Origin: Oligoflexia bacterium
GTDB taxonomy: Bacteria > Bdellovibrionota_C > UBA2361 > JBGSMV01
NCBI GenBank assembly: GCA_019694515.1
Contig: JAIBBU010000003.1
Span: 124,001-188,000 of the forward strand
DNA: 64,000 nucleotides
Direction of reading: 5' to 3'
The notes under the pieces were generated by a model that saw nothing but the letters and a program-made list of their open reading frames with translations, did no database searches and had not been told where the DNA came from. A program made the position numbers and the translations under genes. The number at the start of each line of letters is the position of its first letter. Position 1 is the stretch's first letter. Shown piece by piece: positions 1-9,609 of this stretch.

Positions 1-37
1 CCGATGAATCGTCGACTATTAATACGTTATAACCCAT
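1..37 (-). CDS. Start of a response regulator (probably CheB or CheY), cut by the window edge
   Basis: Twelve codons are visible, reading MGYNVLIVDDSS. This is the first strand of a receiver domain with the acidic pair (DD) that binds magnesium. A GGAG Shine-Dalgarno sequence lies just upstream of the ATG, and only 8 bases separate it from the cheD stop, so it is the last visible member of the cheA-cheR-cheD operon. In that context CheB (receiver plus methylesterase) is the most likely identity, but the rest lies outside the window and a single-domain regulator is equally compatible. Confidence 0.7.
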   Translation of the reverse strand, partial: MGYNVLIVDDSS

Positions 38-45
38 AGTAGCTC

Positions 46-531
46 CTACGAGAGTTCAATCGTCTGCCCCTGAGTCTTAACCAACGTTTTTCCCGAACCG
101 ACATGCAGCGATACCGTACGACTAACCGATTCGCCGACATGCTCGGCCTTGAGCAGCAAATTATTTTTCCACAGAAACTTCTTAAGAACGGTAAGATTTT
201 TTTTACCAATCTCGAAAACGTTATTTTCGTCGTTGATGTTCGCTCCTCCGCCCACTGAAATGATCAGATGTTTGGGGTCGGCTCCGCGACTGACCATTTG
301 GTCCAGCATTGCTGCCATCCCGGTATCCACATACATATAAGGATTTTGTTGGGCCTTTTGCGGGTCGGACTTGGAAAGCGGCAATAAACAGTGGATCAAC
401 CCGGCAAGTCTGCGTTTCGGATCATACACGGACACTCCTAAGCAGGATCCCAGATTGGGCGCCACCAGGACCTCATTCGGGTCCTCGCTGATCTTCATCT
501 GCGCGATGCCGATGATTGTCTGAGCTTCCAC
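46..531 (-). CDS. cheD: CheD, chemoreceptor glutamine deamidase
   Basis: The 161-residue product has the usual length and motifs of CheD, which deamidates glutamines on chemoreceptors and in many species works with CheC/CheX phosphatases in adaptation. The catalytic cysteine is C30 in GSCLGV and the catalytic histidine is H47 in GLIHCLLP. A glycine-rich ISVGGGANI segment follows in mid-protein. It lies 6 bases downstream of cheR on the same strand, and the next receiver gene starts 8 bases further on, so it is inside a tight che operon. A CheX gene occurs in the divergent operon. Confidence 0.95.
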   Translation of the reverse strand: MEAQTIIGIAQMKISEDPNEVLVAPNLGSCLGVSVYDPKRRLAGLIHCLLPLSKSDPQKAQQNPYMYVDTGMAAMLDQMVSRGADPKHLIISVGGGANINDENNVFEIGKKNLTVLKKFLWKNNLLLKAEHVGESVSRTVSLHVGSGKTLVKTQGQTIELS

Positions 532-537
532 TTGCTC

Positions 538-1350
538 CTACACTTTTTGATAGACCGAGGTGGAGACCTTTTCGAAACGGTGCTCGATTCCGAGCAGGCT
601 TTCCGAAAGACTTAGAAACATGTACCCGCCCGTCGGCAGCAAACGGTAGCACTCGTCAATCACGCCTTGGCGAGTTGGGATATCGAAATAAATCAATACG
701 TTTCTACAGAATATAATATCAATCGGGCCTTTTAGCGGATAAGGATGTACAACCAGGTTGAGCTGCTTAAACAGCACTAATTGCTGCAACTCGGGAGAGA
801 CCTGCCATTGATGTTTTGCTTGGGCCTGCGGGTCGCTGGGGTGCATGAAGAAGCGTTTCAGTTTGTCCGCGGGCAGTTTGGAAACTTCTTCGTCGCTATA
901 TAGCCCCTGCTGGGCGATTTTTAGCACTTTGGTACTGACGTCGGTTGCTAGAATCCGGGCATCAACTTTTGCGCCGCTAAAGTGTTCGAGCACTTCCATT
1001 GCTAGAATGTAGGGTTCCTGCCCGGTGGAGGAGGCCGCGCACCAAATTCGCAGCTTTGATTTGCCCATGGCTTTATATTCAGCAAGAATTTCGCCAAGCG
1101 CTTCGAAGTGTGCGGGCTCTCTCCAGAAATAGGTGGTGTTGGTCGAGATTGCGTCGATCAAGCCAACCAGCTCCTCGCCACTAAGGTCGGATTCTACGAT
1201 CTCTAGATACTGCGCTTCGCTATCTAACTGCTTAGCTCGCAGCCGTTTTTGAATCCGAGAGGCTAACAAGGAGCGCTTCTCCTCGCTAAGTACTATGCCG
1301 CTCTTGTCATAAATAATGCGGCGAAATCTCTCGAAAACCTCTGGTTCCAC
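538..1350 (-). CDS. cheR: CheR, chemoreceptor glutamate methyltransferase
   Basis: This 270-residue protein has both CheR domains. The N-terminal helical domain (about residues 1-75) includes the basic KRLRA stretch. The SAM-dependent methyltransferase domain follows, with IWCAASSTGQEPY as the SAM-binding motif near residue 101 and the DIIFCRNVLIYF signature near residue 212. The TTYFWREPAHF segment is also typical. CheR methylates receptor glutamates, opposing CheB. It sits 12 bases after cheA and 6 bases before cheD, all on the minus strand. Confidence 0.96.
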   Translation of the reverse strand: MEPEVFERFRRIIYDKSGIVLSEEKRSLLASRIQKRLRAKQLDSEAQYLEIVESDLSGEELVGLIDAISTNTTYFWREPAHFEALGEILAEYKAMGKSKLRIWCAASSTGQEPYILAMEVLEHFSGAKVDARILATDVSTKVLKIAQQGLYSDEEVSKLPADKLKRFFMHPSDPQAQAKHQWQVSPELQQLVLFKQLNLVVHPYPLKGPIDIIFCRNVLIYFDIPTRQGVIDECYRLLPTGGYMFLSLSESLLGIEHRFEKVSTSVYQKV

Positions 1351-1362
1351 GGGACACTTAAC

Positions 1363-3897
1363 CTATTGAATCATTACCGCCGGCTGCTCTGAGGGAGTTC
1401 CTCTGCGGTGATAGGCTGCACGAGCCAAAGACACTAGCGCCCGGACATCCAGAATCAGCGCCACGTCTCCGTTAGGCATGACGGCGCAGCCTGAAACCCC
1501 CTTGGATTCGCTGAATAGCGCGCCCAAGCTCTTAATCACCGTAGAAAGCTCGCCCACGATATCATCCACCATCAAGGCCACGAGTTCTTCATGATTCTCG
1601 ACTACAATTAGGGTCGCCTCTTCCGGCGTGTGATACTGCGGTTCGATGCCAAAGAGGTCCGCCAGCCTAAAGATCGGCAGGTATTTCCCTCTAAAGCAGA
1701 ACGTTTCTCCTTGTTCCAGGGCGCTGTTGAGCATGTCCGGTGTGGGCTTCACGAATTCGATAATCGCGAGGCTTGGCAGGATCAAATGTTCTTGGCCTAC
1801 CAGTACTTCGACGCCATCGATGATCGCGAGCGTTAGCGGCAGTTCAATTGTGAAAGTGGTGCCCGAGCCTACCTCCGATTCAATATGAATCCGCCCGCGC
1901 AGGCTCTCCACGTTCTTTCGAACAACATCCATTCCGACTCCGCGTCCTGAGATGTCCGTGACTACGGCAGCAGTAGAGAAACCCGGAGCGAAGATAAGCT
2001 GATAGATCTCCTGTTCGCTGAGCTTCTGTCCCTCAGTAATAATTCCACGCTCTCGGGCCTTGGCCAGAAGCTTTTCTTGATTTAAACCGCGGCCATCGTC
2101 ACTGACCCGAATCAAGACGCAGCCGCCCGAATGCACCGCGGAAAGATGCACCTTTCCGACGCGCGGTTTTCCGGCCTTCTCGCGCTCTTCCGGCGGCTCC
2201 ACGCCGTGATCAAGGGCATTGCGCACCATATGCATCAGCGGGTCAGCAAGTTTGTCAATTAGATTGCGATCCAACTCGGTGTCCTCGCCGTCCATCGAAA
2301 AATTAATTTCCTTCTTGATCTTCTTGCTAGTATCCCAGACCAATCTCGACATCTTCTGGAACAGACCCTTGATCGGTACGAGGCGCATCGACATGCCGAC
2401 GTCCTGTAGATCTCGGGTGAATTTCTCGACTCGATGGGTGATGCTTTGAACCTCCTCATGCAGCGGCAGCAACTCGCGGCAGTGTCTGATTAGCATCGAG
2501 GAATAGATCACCATTTCCCCGATCGAATCAATTAAGTGATCCAACCGGACGGTGTCGACTTTGACGAAGTTCTTAACCTCAAGTTTCTCATTTTTGGCCG
2601 TGGCGGTTTCTTTCTCTTCCTTGTCTTCTCGAACGGGAGGATCTTGTAGCTTGGTCTCCGTCGACGTTGTCGCAGCAGCACTAGGCTTGCCGGAGACAAA
2701 CTTGTTAAGGGCGTCCAAAAATACGACCGTGGCCTGCGAGCGATTGATTTTTCCGTCGGCCTTCAGCGCGCGCTTGGCTGAGGCTAGCAGAGTCTTTTGC
2801 AGATCTATGTAGGAAAGGATCAATCCCGTCAGATCGGCATTCAGCTCGCGTTTTCCGGTACGTACCTCATCCAGCAGGTTCTCCAGCAAATGTGAGCTCT
2901 GGGTCATCTCCTTAAAGCTAAAATAAGCTGATCCCCCTTTGAGCGAGTGGATACCACGGAAAATCGTATCGATTGAGTCGCTGGTATAGGAGCCTTCCGC
3001 CTCCAAAACAACACTTTCGACATTTCCCAAATGCTCTTCCGCTTCGGCTACGAACTCCTGAAAGATATCGGGTTCGCCGGTCAACGCATAGCTCTCGTCG
3101 GTTTCGGTAGCTGCAGACCCAGCGGCCTTTGGCGGGGTGGAGGAGGTTTTAGCTTCTCGTGCCGAGGTGCCAAGGGCCGGCAGTAATAGCACGCACGCCT
3201 TCTTGAAGCGCCTTACGAATTGCTGTGCATCTTCGTTCGGAAATGCTTTACGGGTAAGGGCGTCGAAGTAGGAAAGCACCCACTCTCTAAAAAGCATCAG
3301 CGGCGGTGCCAATTCTCCAACTGAAGCTTGTGCTAACACGTCCTCGACGAAATGACAGGCTTCCTGAATACCATGCAATCCAATCGATCCAGCATCTCCC
3401 TTGAGGCTATGTACGTAGCGTTTAACAAGAGAATCAACATCTTCGTCATCGCTGCTCTTAAACTCACAGTCCAGAAGCCACGACTCAAAATCTTCAAGCT
3501 GCATTCTATGATTTTCGATGAACTCGGGCAGGAACCCCGCATCGACCCCAGCGAGGGGGTCTGCCTTAGCACCGGAACTAGCCCCGCCATTCTCGTTCGC
3601 AAATTTGATCGCTCCCGAGCCCTCGCAAAGCTGTACAGCTTTCGCTACGAGGTCTTGCAGCTGCGAGAAGAACTGCGCGGCGTCTAGGGTAGATTTAGCT
3701 CCCCTCAAGCTGCTCCAAGCGGTGTTGATGCGCTTAGTGGCTTCATTCTGGGGGCTGGTGCTGAGAGCGTCCAGCATTTCACACAGCATCGTGATGCCGA
3801 CATCGTCGTCCGCTGCGGTCATGATCAATAGCAGCGAGATCTCATTTATCTTCTCGCGATAGGCGGCTTCGATTTTAGACGTGGAGTCAGTCGTCAT
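1363..3897 (-). CDS. cheA: CheA chemotaxis histidine kinase with two HPt domains
   Basis: CheA autophosphorylates and passes phosphate to CheY and CheB. From an ATG at 3897 the product is 844 residues. A 14-residue-longer TTG start at 3939 is possible, but neither start has a clear Shine-Dalgarno. A helical N-terminal segment is followed by two HPt modules, with the phosphorylatable histidines in YVHSLKG (H163) and GIHSLKG (H317). Next come a Glu/Lys-rich linker, the dimerisation helices (VDTVRLDHLIDSIGEM), the HATPase domain (MVRNALDHG, DDGRGL, GRGVGMDVV, GSGTTF) and a C-terminal CheW-like domain. No separate P2 (CheY-binding) domain is obvious. Two HPt domains in one CheA are unusual for a canonical system but known in branched or twitching systems. 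Confidence 0.95.
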   Translation of the reverse strand: MTTDSTSKIEAAYREKINEISLLLIMTAADDDVGITMLCEMLDALSTSPQNEATKRINTAWSSLRGAKSTLDAAQFFSQLQDLVAKAVQLCEGSGAIKFANENGGASSGAKADPLAGVDAGFLPEFIENHRMQLEDFESWLLDCEFKSSDDEDVDSLVKRYVHSLKGDAGSIGLHGIQEACHFVEDVLAQASVGELAPPLMLFREWVLSYFDALTRKAFPNEDAQQFVRRFKKACVLLLPALGTSAREAKTSSTPPKAAGSAATETDESYALTGEPDIFQEFVAEAEEHLGNVESVVLEAEGSYTSDSIDTIFRGIHSLKGGSAYFSFKEMTQSSHLLENLLDEVRTGKRELNADLTGLILSYIDLQKTLLASAKRALKADGKINRSQATVVFLDALNKFVSGKPSAAATTSTETKLQDPPVREDKEEKETATAKNEKLEVKNFVKVDTVRLDHLIDSIGEMVIYSSMLIRHCRELLPLHEEVQSITHRVEKFTRDLQDVGMSMRLVPIKGLFQKMSRLVWDTSKKIKKEINFSMDGEDTELDRNLIDKLADPLMHMVRNALDHGVEPPEEREKAGKPRVGKVHLSAVHSGGCVLIRVSDDGRGLNQEKLLAKARERGIITEGQKLSEQEIYQLIFAPGFSTAAVVTDISGRGVGMDVVRKNVESLRGRIHIESEVGSGTTFTIELPLTLAIIDGVEVLVGQEHLILPSLAIIEFVKPTPDMLNSALEQGETFCFRGKYLPIFRLADLFGIEPQYHTPEEATLIVVENHEELVALMVDDIVGELSTVIKSLGALFSESKGVSGCAVMPNGDVALILDVRALVSLARAAYHRRGTPSEQPAVMIQ

Positions 3898-4103
3898 AGA
3901 TAACTCTAATGTGCAGTCGAAATAAGTTTTCTTGGACAATCAGATGAGGCAACGTTCACTCGGTCAGCATTGAGTGCGACTCGTGGTACGTCGATCAGAT
4001 CCTAATGTCCTGTAATAACTAACGGATGAAGCACAGGAAAACTAAAATAGGATTGGTACAAGACCTGATGAGATGAGGATGTCTAGGCTTCAGGCCCATG
4101 TCA

Positions 4104-4125
4104 CCCCGGAAAAACGGGGGTTTTT
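4104..4125 (+). terminator. Weak terminator-like hairpin in the che divergent region
   Basis: CCCCG (4104-4108) pairs with CGGGG (4115-4119) around a GAAAAA loop, followed by GTTTTTGT. This has the shape of an intrinsic terminator on the plus strand, but the stem is only 5 bp and no upstream plus-strand gene is evident. It could end a short untranslated RNA or act as a transcriptional buffer ahead of cheW. Confidence 0.35.
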
Positions 4126-4202
4126 GTATATGAAAAATACTCTCAAGTATCTGCGTTAACAGTTCGATGGTTGGATCGAACGCCTGCTCCCGCTTTATTG
4201 AT

Positions 4203-4230
4203 TAAAGCAAATTTCCTCAACAGACGATCT
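4203..4230 (+). promoter_or_regulatory. Candidate flagellar sigma-28-type promoter for the cheW operon
   Basis: TAAAGCAA, a 12-base spacer and GACGATCT resemble the FliA consensus TAAAGTTT-N11-GCCGATAA, about 110 bases upstream of cheW. The spacer is one base long and the -10 match is partial, so this is only a candidate. Confidence 0.25.
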
Positions 4231-4341
4231 ATCAACTGCTTATGGATAAATTGGGCGGAAATCCCGGCAAATTGTTCGGGATTGAGTCAGGCAGCCGCAT
4301 CTTGGGTTGAATGTTCCGTCTGAATTTAGTTTGGGGAGACT

Positions 4342-4845
4342 ATGGAGCTGCAGCAGGACGAGCGCGAACAGGCGCGACTCGCGGGAAGATATCTTACCTT
4401 CTCTCTAGCCAAGGAACGTTATGGCTTGGAGATACTGAAAGTCCAGGAAATCATCGGTGTTCCAAATATTACGTGTGTGCCCCGTTGTCCCGCCTTCATT
4501 AAAGGTGTGATCAATCTGCGCGGCCGGATCGTGCCGATCATAGATCTACGGCTGAAGTTTGGGTTGGTCGAGGTGCCCTACACCCCAAAAAGCTGCGTGG
4601 TAGTCGTTAACATCAATGCCGGCGACCAGGTGATCTCGTTAGGGGTGATCGTCGATACGGTACTTGAAGTCTTGGATTTCAAACCAGCGGAGATTGAAAC
4701 CGCTCCGAATTACGGCGTACAGGTTAAATCAAATTTTATCGTTGGCATGGGCCGCAAGAATGGCGGCGACCTGAATATCCTAATTGATATTGAGCGCGCC
4801 GTTTCAAGCGCTGAAGTGGGCGCGCTGATGCAGGTTACCAAATAG
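4342..4845 (+). CDS. cheW: CheW chemotaxis adaptor
   Basis: The 167-residue protein is a single CheW domain, which couples receptors to the CheA kinase. Visible signatures are [18 protein letters not shown] near the N-terminus, [19 protein letters not shown] in the middle, and [12 protein letters not shown] before the last strands. The ATG is preceded by a GGGGAG ribosome-binding site. It is the first gene of the plus-strand chemotaxis operon, 19 bases ahead of the receptor gene. Confidence 0.95.
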   Translation: MELQQDEREQARLAGRYLTFSLAKERYGLEILKVQEIIGVPNITCVPRCPAFIKGVINLRGRIVPIIDLRLKFGLVEVPYTPKSCVVVVNINAGDQVISLGVIVDTVLEVLDFKPAEIETAPNYGVQVKSNFIVGMGRKNGGDLNILIDIERAVSSAEVGALMQVTK

Positions 4846-4864
4846 ATCTAAGGGGAGAACTACT

Positions 4865-6934
4865 ATGTTTAGCAATATGACCTTAAGAGCCAAGCTATTA
4901 ACGGCTTCCATCTTGATTGGACTGATTCCGGCAATCTGCATAACCTGGAACGCCAACCGGGCGGTAACGACTTTTCACGAGATATTTCCCTCGCAATTCG
5001 AGAATATCGCACGAAGCCTGACGGATACCATTGACCGCAACCTTTTTGAACGTTACGGCGATGTTCAAGCCTTCGGCTACAACGAGGTAGTGCATGACCG
5101 CGCCCACTGGTACACGCCTGGCGCCTCCGCGAATCCGATTGTCGAAGCCATGAATAAGTATGTGGTGGCATATGGTCTCTACGACCTAACGCTTTTGGTT
5201 GACTTAGAAGGCCGGGTAATCGCGGTCAATGACGTCAATTTTAAGAACGAACCGATTAATACGGCTTATCTGTACGAAAAGAATTTTGCGGAAAGCGGCT
5301 GGTTCAAAGACGTGATGGCCGGGAACTATTACACCGCCGGGGCCGGAGCCTTGACCGGAACGGTGATGGAAGATTTCTATGCCGACGAGGATGACGCCAA
5401 GATTTACAACAACGAGGGGCTAGTGATTGGCTTCTCGGCTCCCGTCACGGACTCGAGCGGTCAGACCATTGCGGTTTGGAAGAATTTTGCACAGTTTGGA
5501 TTGGTAGAGAGCATCGTTAAAGACTTCTATTCAAACCTGGCCACGCTCGGGCATAAGAATGTCGAACTCACGTTGCTGAATCGTGGTGGCACCGTCCTGC
5601 TTGATTATGATCCGATCAGGACCGGGAAAACCGACATTGTTCGCGATATGAAGGTGCTAGGAAAAGTCAGCTTGGTCGAGAGCGGCTTCGAAGCGGCCAA
5701 GGCTGCCATGATCGATGAGTCGGGTGTCAGCCGCTCGCATGAGCCGACCAGTGGAGAAATCCAGGTGGTTGGATATGCCCAGAATCGCGGTGCGCTGGGA
5801 TTCAAGGGCATGCCCTGGGTGGCCATGGTGCGAGAGAATGAAGAAGCAGTGTTTGGTTTCCTAACCTCGATTGAATATGCAGAGTGGATCATTCTCGGGG
5901 TATCTCTGCTTGCGATCGTAATTGCAGGTTTGTGGCTGGCTCGCAACATTACTGGTCCTATTGATCGCGTTTTAAAGGACCTTCGCTTGGGCTCGGACGA
6001 GCTACGTTCATCCGCGTCGCAGGTAGCCTCCAGTGCACAATCTCTGGCGCAAGGCGCAACAGAGCAGGCAGCCGCGCTCGAGGAATCGGCCGCTACTCTT
6101 GAGGAAGTCTCATCAACCTCTAAACACAATTCCGACAATTCCCAAGCGGCGCTCGGTCTCTCTGAGTGCGTACGCAAGGCATCCGAGAAGGGCTCAGTTT
6201 CGATGAATCAGATGACCTCGGCAATGAGCGAGATCAAGACAGCGGCAGACGAGACCGCCCAAATCATTAAAATCATCGATGAGATTGCCTTCCAGACCAA
6301 TTTGTTGGCGCTGAACGCAGCCGTAGAAGCGGCGCGCGCAGGCGATGCCGGCAAAGGATTTGCGGTCGTGGCAGAGGAGGTCAGAAATCTAGCGCAGCGG
6401 AGCGCGAATGCCGCCCGCGAAACAGCCGAGAAGATTAAACGCTCCAAAGACTTGGCGGATAACGGCGTGCGGGTCACAGCTGAAACTTCGACTTCGCTGG
6501 GTGAGATTCGCGACAATGCGGTTAAGTCTACCGACTTAGTGAAGGAGATTGCCGCTCAAAGTAGTGAGCAGGCGACCGCCATGGTGCAGTTGAGCACAGC
6601 GGTAACGGAGCTCGACAAGGTCACGCAGCAAAATTCTGCAGCTGCTGAAGAGTCCTCAGCCGCAGCCGAAGAACTTACCGCGCAGGCAAATCTGCTTGAT
6701 CAGATGGTAACAAGACTGGCGGCCACGATCTATGGCGCAAAAGCCGAAGTTCCCAAGACCGTGCGTGCCAGCGTTAGTAAGGCCACAACGCCTGAGCCTA
6801 AGAGCGAAGCAGCAACGCCGAAGAGCAGCGTAAAAATCGTGCAGCCCGTGCCCAATGCCAAGCGCGAGCCGTTGATTGAGTTGAAGCCCAGTCAGATTAT
6901 TCCGCTGGATGATGGCGACTTTCAGGGATTCTAA
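4865..6934 (+). CDS. Methyl-accepting chemotaxis protein
   Basis: The 689-residue receptor has an N-terminal transmembrane helix (about residues 9-28) and a periplasmic sensing region of about 310 residues, probably of the Cache type. A second membrane helix (about 341-359) is followed by a short HAMP-like stretch and a long cytoplasmic signalling domain. The conserved hairpin tip [20 protein letters not shown] lies near residues 473-492. Alanine/glutamate-rich heptads with likely methylation sites flank it. The C-terminus is a Pro/Lys-rich tether ending in DDGDFQGF, a type of acidic-aromatic tail often used to tether CheR/CheB. The ligand cannot be read from sequence. It lies between cheW and a receiver gene. 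Confidence 0.95.
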   Translation: MFSNMTLRAKLLTASILIGLIPAICITWNANRAVTTFHEIFPSQFENIARSLTDTIDRNLFERYGDVQAFGYNEVVHDRAHWYTPGASANPIVEAMNKYVVAYGLYDLTLLVDLEGRVIAVNDVNFKNEPINTAYLYEKNFAESGWFKDVMAGNYYTAGAGALTGTVMEDFYADEDDAKIYNNEGLVIGFSAPVTDSSGQTIAVWKNFAQFGLVESIVKDFYSNLATLGHKNVELTLLNRGGTVLLDYDPIRTGKTDIVRDMKVLGKVSLVESGFEAAKAAMIDESGVSRSHEPTSGEIQVVGYAQNRGALGFKGMPWVAMVRENEEAVFGFLTSIEYAEWIILGVSLLAIVIAGLWLARNITGPIDRVLKDLRLGSDELRSSASQVASSAQSLAQGATEQAAALEESAATLEEVSSTSKHNSDNSQAALGLSECVRKASEKGSVSMNQMTSAMSEIKTAADETAQIIKIIDEIAFQTNLLALNAAVEAARAGDAGKGFAVVAEEVRNLAQRSANAARETAEKIKRSKDLADNGVRVTAETSTSLGEIRDNAVKSTDLVKEIAAQSSEQATAMVQLSTAVTELDKVTQQNSAAAEESSAAAEELTAQANLLDQMVTRLAATIYGAKAEVPKTVRASVSKATTPEPKSEAATPKSSVKIVQPVPNAKREPLIELKPSQIIPLDDGDFQGF

Positions 6935-6936
6935 CC

Positions 6937-7362
6937 GTGAGTAAAATTCTTGTCATTGAAGATGACCAGATTTCGCGCAAGCTCTTGATGAAGACGCTTG
7001 AGAAGATGGGTCATGCCGTACTACAGGCCTCAACGGGTGTGCGCGGCTTACATGCGCTGCAGGACAATCCTGATGTGGCGATGATCGTAACAGATCTAAT
7101 GCTGCCGGAATTGAGCGGGCAGGAGCTGGTGCGCACGATTCGAGGTAATAGCAGCTGGCTGAATCTCCCAATCCTAATGGTCTCGGGAGTTATTCAGTTA
7201 AAGGAAATCGTACATATTTTGGAATTAGGAGCTTCGCGATTTTTGCCCAAACCGGTGAACGTCTCCGACTTGAAGGCGTATGTATCGAGCTGCCTGAGCC
7301 CAAAGGAAATGGACCGCACTCTCACTGAGGAAGCCGAGTTATCAAGGGAAGTTGAAATATGA
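6937..7362 (+). CDS. Single-domain response regulator
   Basis: This 141-residue product consists of one receiver domain starting MSKILVIEDDQISRK, with the phospho-acceptor in VTDLMLP and the conserved lysine in FLPKPV. The start is a GTG two bases after the receptor stop. Its stop overlaps the cheV ATG (ATGA), so the two are translationally coupled. It is distinct from the canonical CheY at 8872. Its partner may be CheA, or it may act as a phosphate sink; that is inference. Confidence 0.9.
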   Translation: MSKILVIEDDQISRKLLMKTLEKMGHAVLQASTGVRGLHALQDNPDVAMIVTDLMLPELSGQELVRTIRGNSSWLNLPILMVSGVIQLKEIVHILELGASRFLPKPVNVSDLKAYVSSCLSPKEMDRTLTEEAELSREVEI

Positions 7363-8282
7363 ACGCTGCTCAGAAAAATGGCGGAATTTTGCTCGAGTCT
7401 GGCACGAACGAGGTAGAGTTCTTACTCATAACCTTGGGCTCTCAGCGCTACGGCATTAATGTCTCCAAGATTTGTAATATTCAAGTTTTCGATCCAACCA
7501 AGCTGGCGCCACTACCGCTAAAGAATCCGGAAGAACTCGGGCTGCTGGAATTTAGAAACAAAACCATCTCTGTGATCGATCTTAGCGTAGCGCTGCAGTG
7601 GAAGCCGCTTGCGGATCAGAGTTTACGCCGTTTGCTGGTGGTAGCGGAGTTCAATCAGCGCACAACCGGATTTGTGGTCGATGCGGTTGACCGCATCGAG
7701 CGCTTTAGCTGGTCTAATTTTGAGCCCATCTCCGAAACTACACTGGATGCCGGGGAGACCAGCGTTCTGGGTACGGTGCACACCAGCAATGGTCTAGTCC
7801 TGATCCTCGACCTTGAGACGATCTTGGCAAAGTTAGATCCCAGTATGAGTGTGCAGCACTATGCCTCCAGCATTGGGCAGCCCACCTTATCTCGCGACAA
7901 GGTGAAAATTTTGCATTGTGATGATTCGCCCTTGATTCAGAAAGTAGTCGCGAAAACTCTGCAGGATGCCGGCTTCTCGGCGTTGACGCAGTGCTCCAAT
8001 GGAGAGATGGCGCTGAATTACCTGAAGGAACATGGTCCGCAATGTGTCGATATCGTTTTGAGTGACATCGAGATGCCGCGGATGGACGGGCTATCGCTTT
8101 GCCGAGCGGTGCGAGAAGAGCTGGCCTGGAAGAATCTTCCGGTGGTTTTCTTCTCCTCTCTGATCACTGATCAAATGCGATCAAAATGCGAAAATGTCGG
8201 GGGTAATGGCGCGTTTTCGAAACCCCAGATCAACATGCTGGTGCAGGAGCTGGAGCGGTTGCTCCGAAGCACCGGCAGCTAG
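7359..8282 (+). CDS. cheV: CheV, CheW-receiver hybrid adaptor
   Basis: The 307-residue protein begins with a CheW-like domain (about 20-160: VEFLLITLGSQRYGINVSKI, then FVVDAVDRIERFSW). It ends with a receiver domain (about 180-305) that has the DDSPLIQK acid patch, the acceptor in VLSDIEMPRMDG and the lysine in FSKPQ. This is the CheV architecture, an adaptor whose receiver tunes receptor-kinase coupling. It overlaps the upstream receiver gene by 4 bases. Confidence 0.94.
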   Translation: MNAAQKNGGILLESGTNEVEFLLITLGSQRYGINVSKICNIQVFDPTKLAPLPLKNPEELGLLEFRNKTISVIDLSVALQWKPLADQSLRRLLVVAEFNQRTTGFVVDAVDRIERFSWSNFEPISETTLDAGETSVLGTVHTSNGLVLILDLETILAKLDPSMSVQHYASSIGQPTLSRDKVKILHCDDSPLIQKVVAKTLQDAGFSALTQCSNGEMALNYLKEHGPQCVDIVLSDIEMPRMDGLSLCRAVREELAWKNLPVVFFSSLITDQMRSKCENVGGNGAFSKPQINMLVQELERLLRSTGS

Positions 8283-8313
8283 ATTCGCTGGTTAATATAG
8301 GGCAGGTACATTA

Positions 8314-8784
8314 ATGGGCGCTGATCTAATAGGTCCCTTTCGGAACGCCACGATTAGCGTTCTCAGCACCATGGCTGCTACCGTTCCGGTTCCCGGTGAG
8401 CCACGCCAGAGTGGTGACGCCGTACATTTCGGCGCTGTCACGGGCTTGATCGGTCTAACGAGTCCCACCGCTCACGGAAATCTGCTCTTAACTTTTGACG
8501 AACAAAGCATTCTAAACGTCGTCAGTCGGATGTTCGGGGAACAAATCTTGGCGATCAATCAGGAAGTAATTGATGCGGTTGGCGAGATCACCAATATGGT
8601 GTGTGGTGGGGCAAAAAGAGAGCTAGCCGAGCAGGGACTGAAATTCGATATGGCGACCCCTTTGGTCGTAACCGGAAATCACCTGGAACTATTGCATATC
8701 TCCAAGTCGCGGATTGTGAGCATTCCATTCAGCACGCCTGAAGGGAAATTCGAGGTCGCGACTACCTTGGAGGTACAAGACTAG
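8314..8784 (+). CDS. cheX: CheX-type CheY-P phosphatase
   Basis: The 156-residue protein matches CheX/CheC-like phosphatases, which dephosphorylate CheY-P. The key signature is DAVGEITNMVCGGAK, containing the E and N residues of the catalytic ExxN motif. A single motif copy and this length favour CheX over CheC, which has two. It follows cheV by 31 bases and precedes cheY, so the phosphatase and its likely substrate are adjacent. Confidence 0.88.
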   Translation: MGADLIGPFRNATISVLSTMAATVPVPGEPRQSGDAVHFGAVTGLIGLTSPTAHGNLLLTFDEQSILNVVSRMFGEQILAINQEVIDAVGEITNMVCGGAKRELAEQGLKFDMATPLVVTGNHLELLHISKSRIVSIPFSTPEGKFEVATTLEVQD

Positions 8785-8871
8785 GCGGTTGTTATGGCCA
8801 CGCTTAACTTTGGCGGATTATCGATCGATATATAGATTAAGAAGTAATTTTTGTAACTCGGAAGATTGAAC

Positions 8872-9273
8872 ATGTCAGGGCTAGATGCCGTAAATAAGAA
8901 CATGCCGATTTTGGTGGTCGACGATTTTTCGACGATGCGCCGAATCGTAAAAACGTGTCTCAAGCAGCTTGGATTTGAGAACATAACCGACGCCGAAGAC
9001 GGAGCTGTAGCACTGTCGAAGCTTCAAAACAGCGAATTCCAGCTGATCATTTCGGACTGGAACATGCCCAACATGATGGGCATCGATCTGCTGAAAGCGG
9101 TGCGGGCCGACCAAAAGCTTAAGAGCATTCCATTTCTGATGATCACGGCCGAGGCGCAGAAGGAAAATGTGCTGGAAGCAGCTAAGGCCGGCGTGTCTAA
9201 TTATATCGTAAAGCCCTTTACCCCTGATCAGCTGCAGTCCAAGTTGACCGCAATCTTTGCCAAGAAAGCTTAA
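8872..9273 (+). CDS. cheY: CheY chemotaxis response regulator
   Basis: This 133-residue single receiver domain has canonical CheY features: ILVVDDFSTMRRIVK, the acceptor aspartate in LIISDWNMPNM, the switch threonine in FLMITAEAQ and the lysine in YIVKPFTP. An ATG at 8872 preceded by CGGAAG is preferred over an in-frame TTG two codons upstream. It would bind the flagellar switch; fliG is encoded about 15 kb away. Confidence 0.95.
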   Translation: MSGLDAVNKNMPILVVDDFSTMRRIVKTCLKQLGFENITDAEDGAVALSKLQNSEFQLIISDWNMPNMMGIDLLKAVRADQKLKSIPFLMITAEAQKENVLEAAKAGVSNYIVKPFTPDQLQSKLTAIFAKKA

Positions 9274-9290
9274 GCATTAAGGAGCGCACG

Positions 9291-9587
9291 ATGAGCTGGA
9301 AAACCCCCTTCGTCGTCTACCGTTTTTCAGGCGACAAGCAGGTCACCGAGATATTTGAATGCGAAGATCTTCAGAAGGCCAAGTACTGGATTAAGTACAT
9401 CGCCGAGCCGGGAGACGTGCTCTGCCGCACGCCGCTCAGCCCTAAGCACTCAAAGAGTAGCGACCGGGCGGAGTATTGGTGCCACAAAGAGCAGAGCGGC
9501 CAGGCCGAAACTAATGAAGAGCGTTGGAAGGAGACGCTGAAGCAGACCTGGCCGGATTTCCAATTCCCATCCAAGACCGGCGCATAG
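9291..9587 (+). CDS. Small protein of unknown function following cheY
   Basis: The 98-residue product is rich in aromatic and charged residues (MSWKTPFVVYRFSGDKQ, then KAKYWIKYIAEPGDV). It has no signal peptide and no membrane segment. The ATG has a good AAGGAG site, and the gene lies 17 bases after cheY, so it is probably in the chemotaxis operon. I do not recognise a family. Two cysteines (in VLCRTP and WCHKE) are the only candidate functional residues. Confidence 0.75.
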   Translation: MSWKTPFVVYRFSGDKQVTEIFECEDLQKAKYWIKYIAEPGDVLCRTPLSPKHSKSSDRAEYWCHKEQSGQAETNEERWKETLKQTWPDFQFPSKTGA

Positions 9588-9609
9588 TATCAGTCTTTAG
9601 GCGCGACCC

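Larger units (their letters stand above)
3898..4341. other. Divergent intergenic region between the two chemotaxis operons
   Basis: This gap of roughly 440 bases separates cheA (leftward) from cheW (rightward), so it must hold both promoters. I see one hairpin with a T-run (4104-4125) and one weak sigma-28-like match (4203-4230), listed separately. No ORF with coding character and no tRNA or known RNA was recognised. Part of the left edge may be coding if cheA starts at the TTG at 3939. Confidence 0.5.

Noticed and set aside
5605-6177. 190-codon minus-strand ORF inside the chemoreceptor gene
   Set aside because: Ser/Ala/Arg-rich product antisense to a confident chemoreceptor; a result of codon bias in the real gene.
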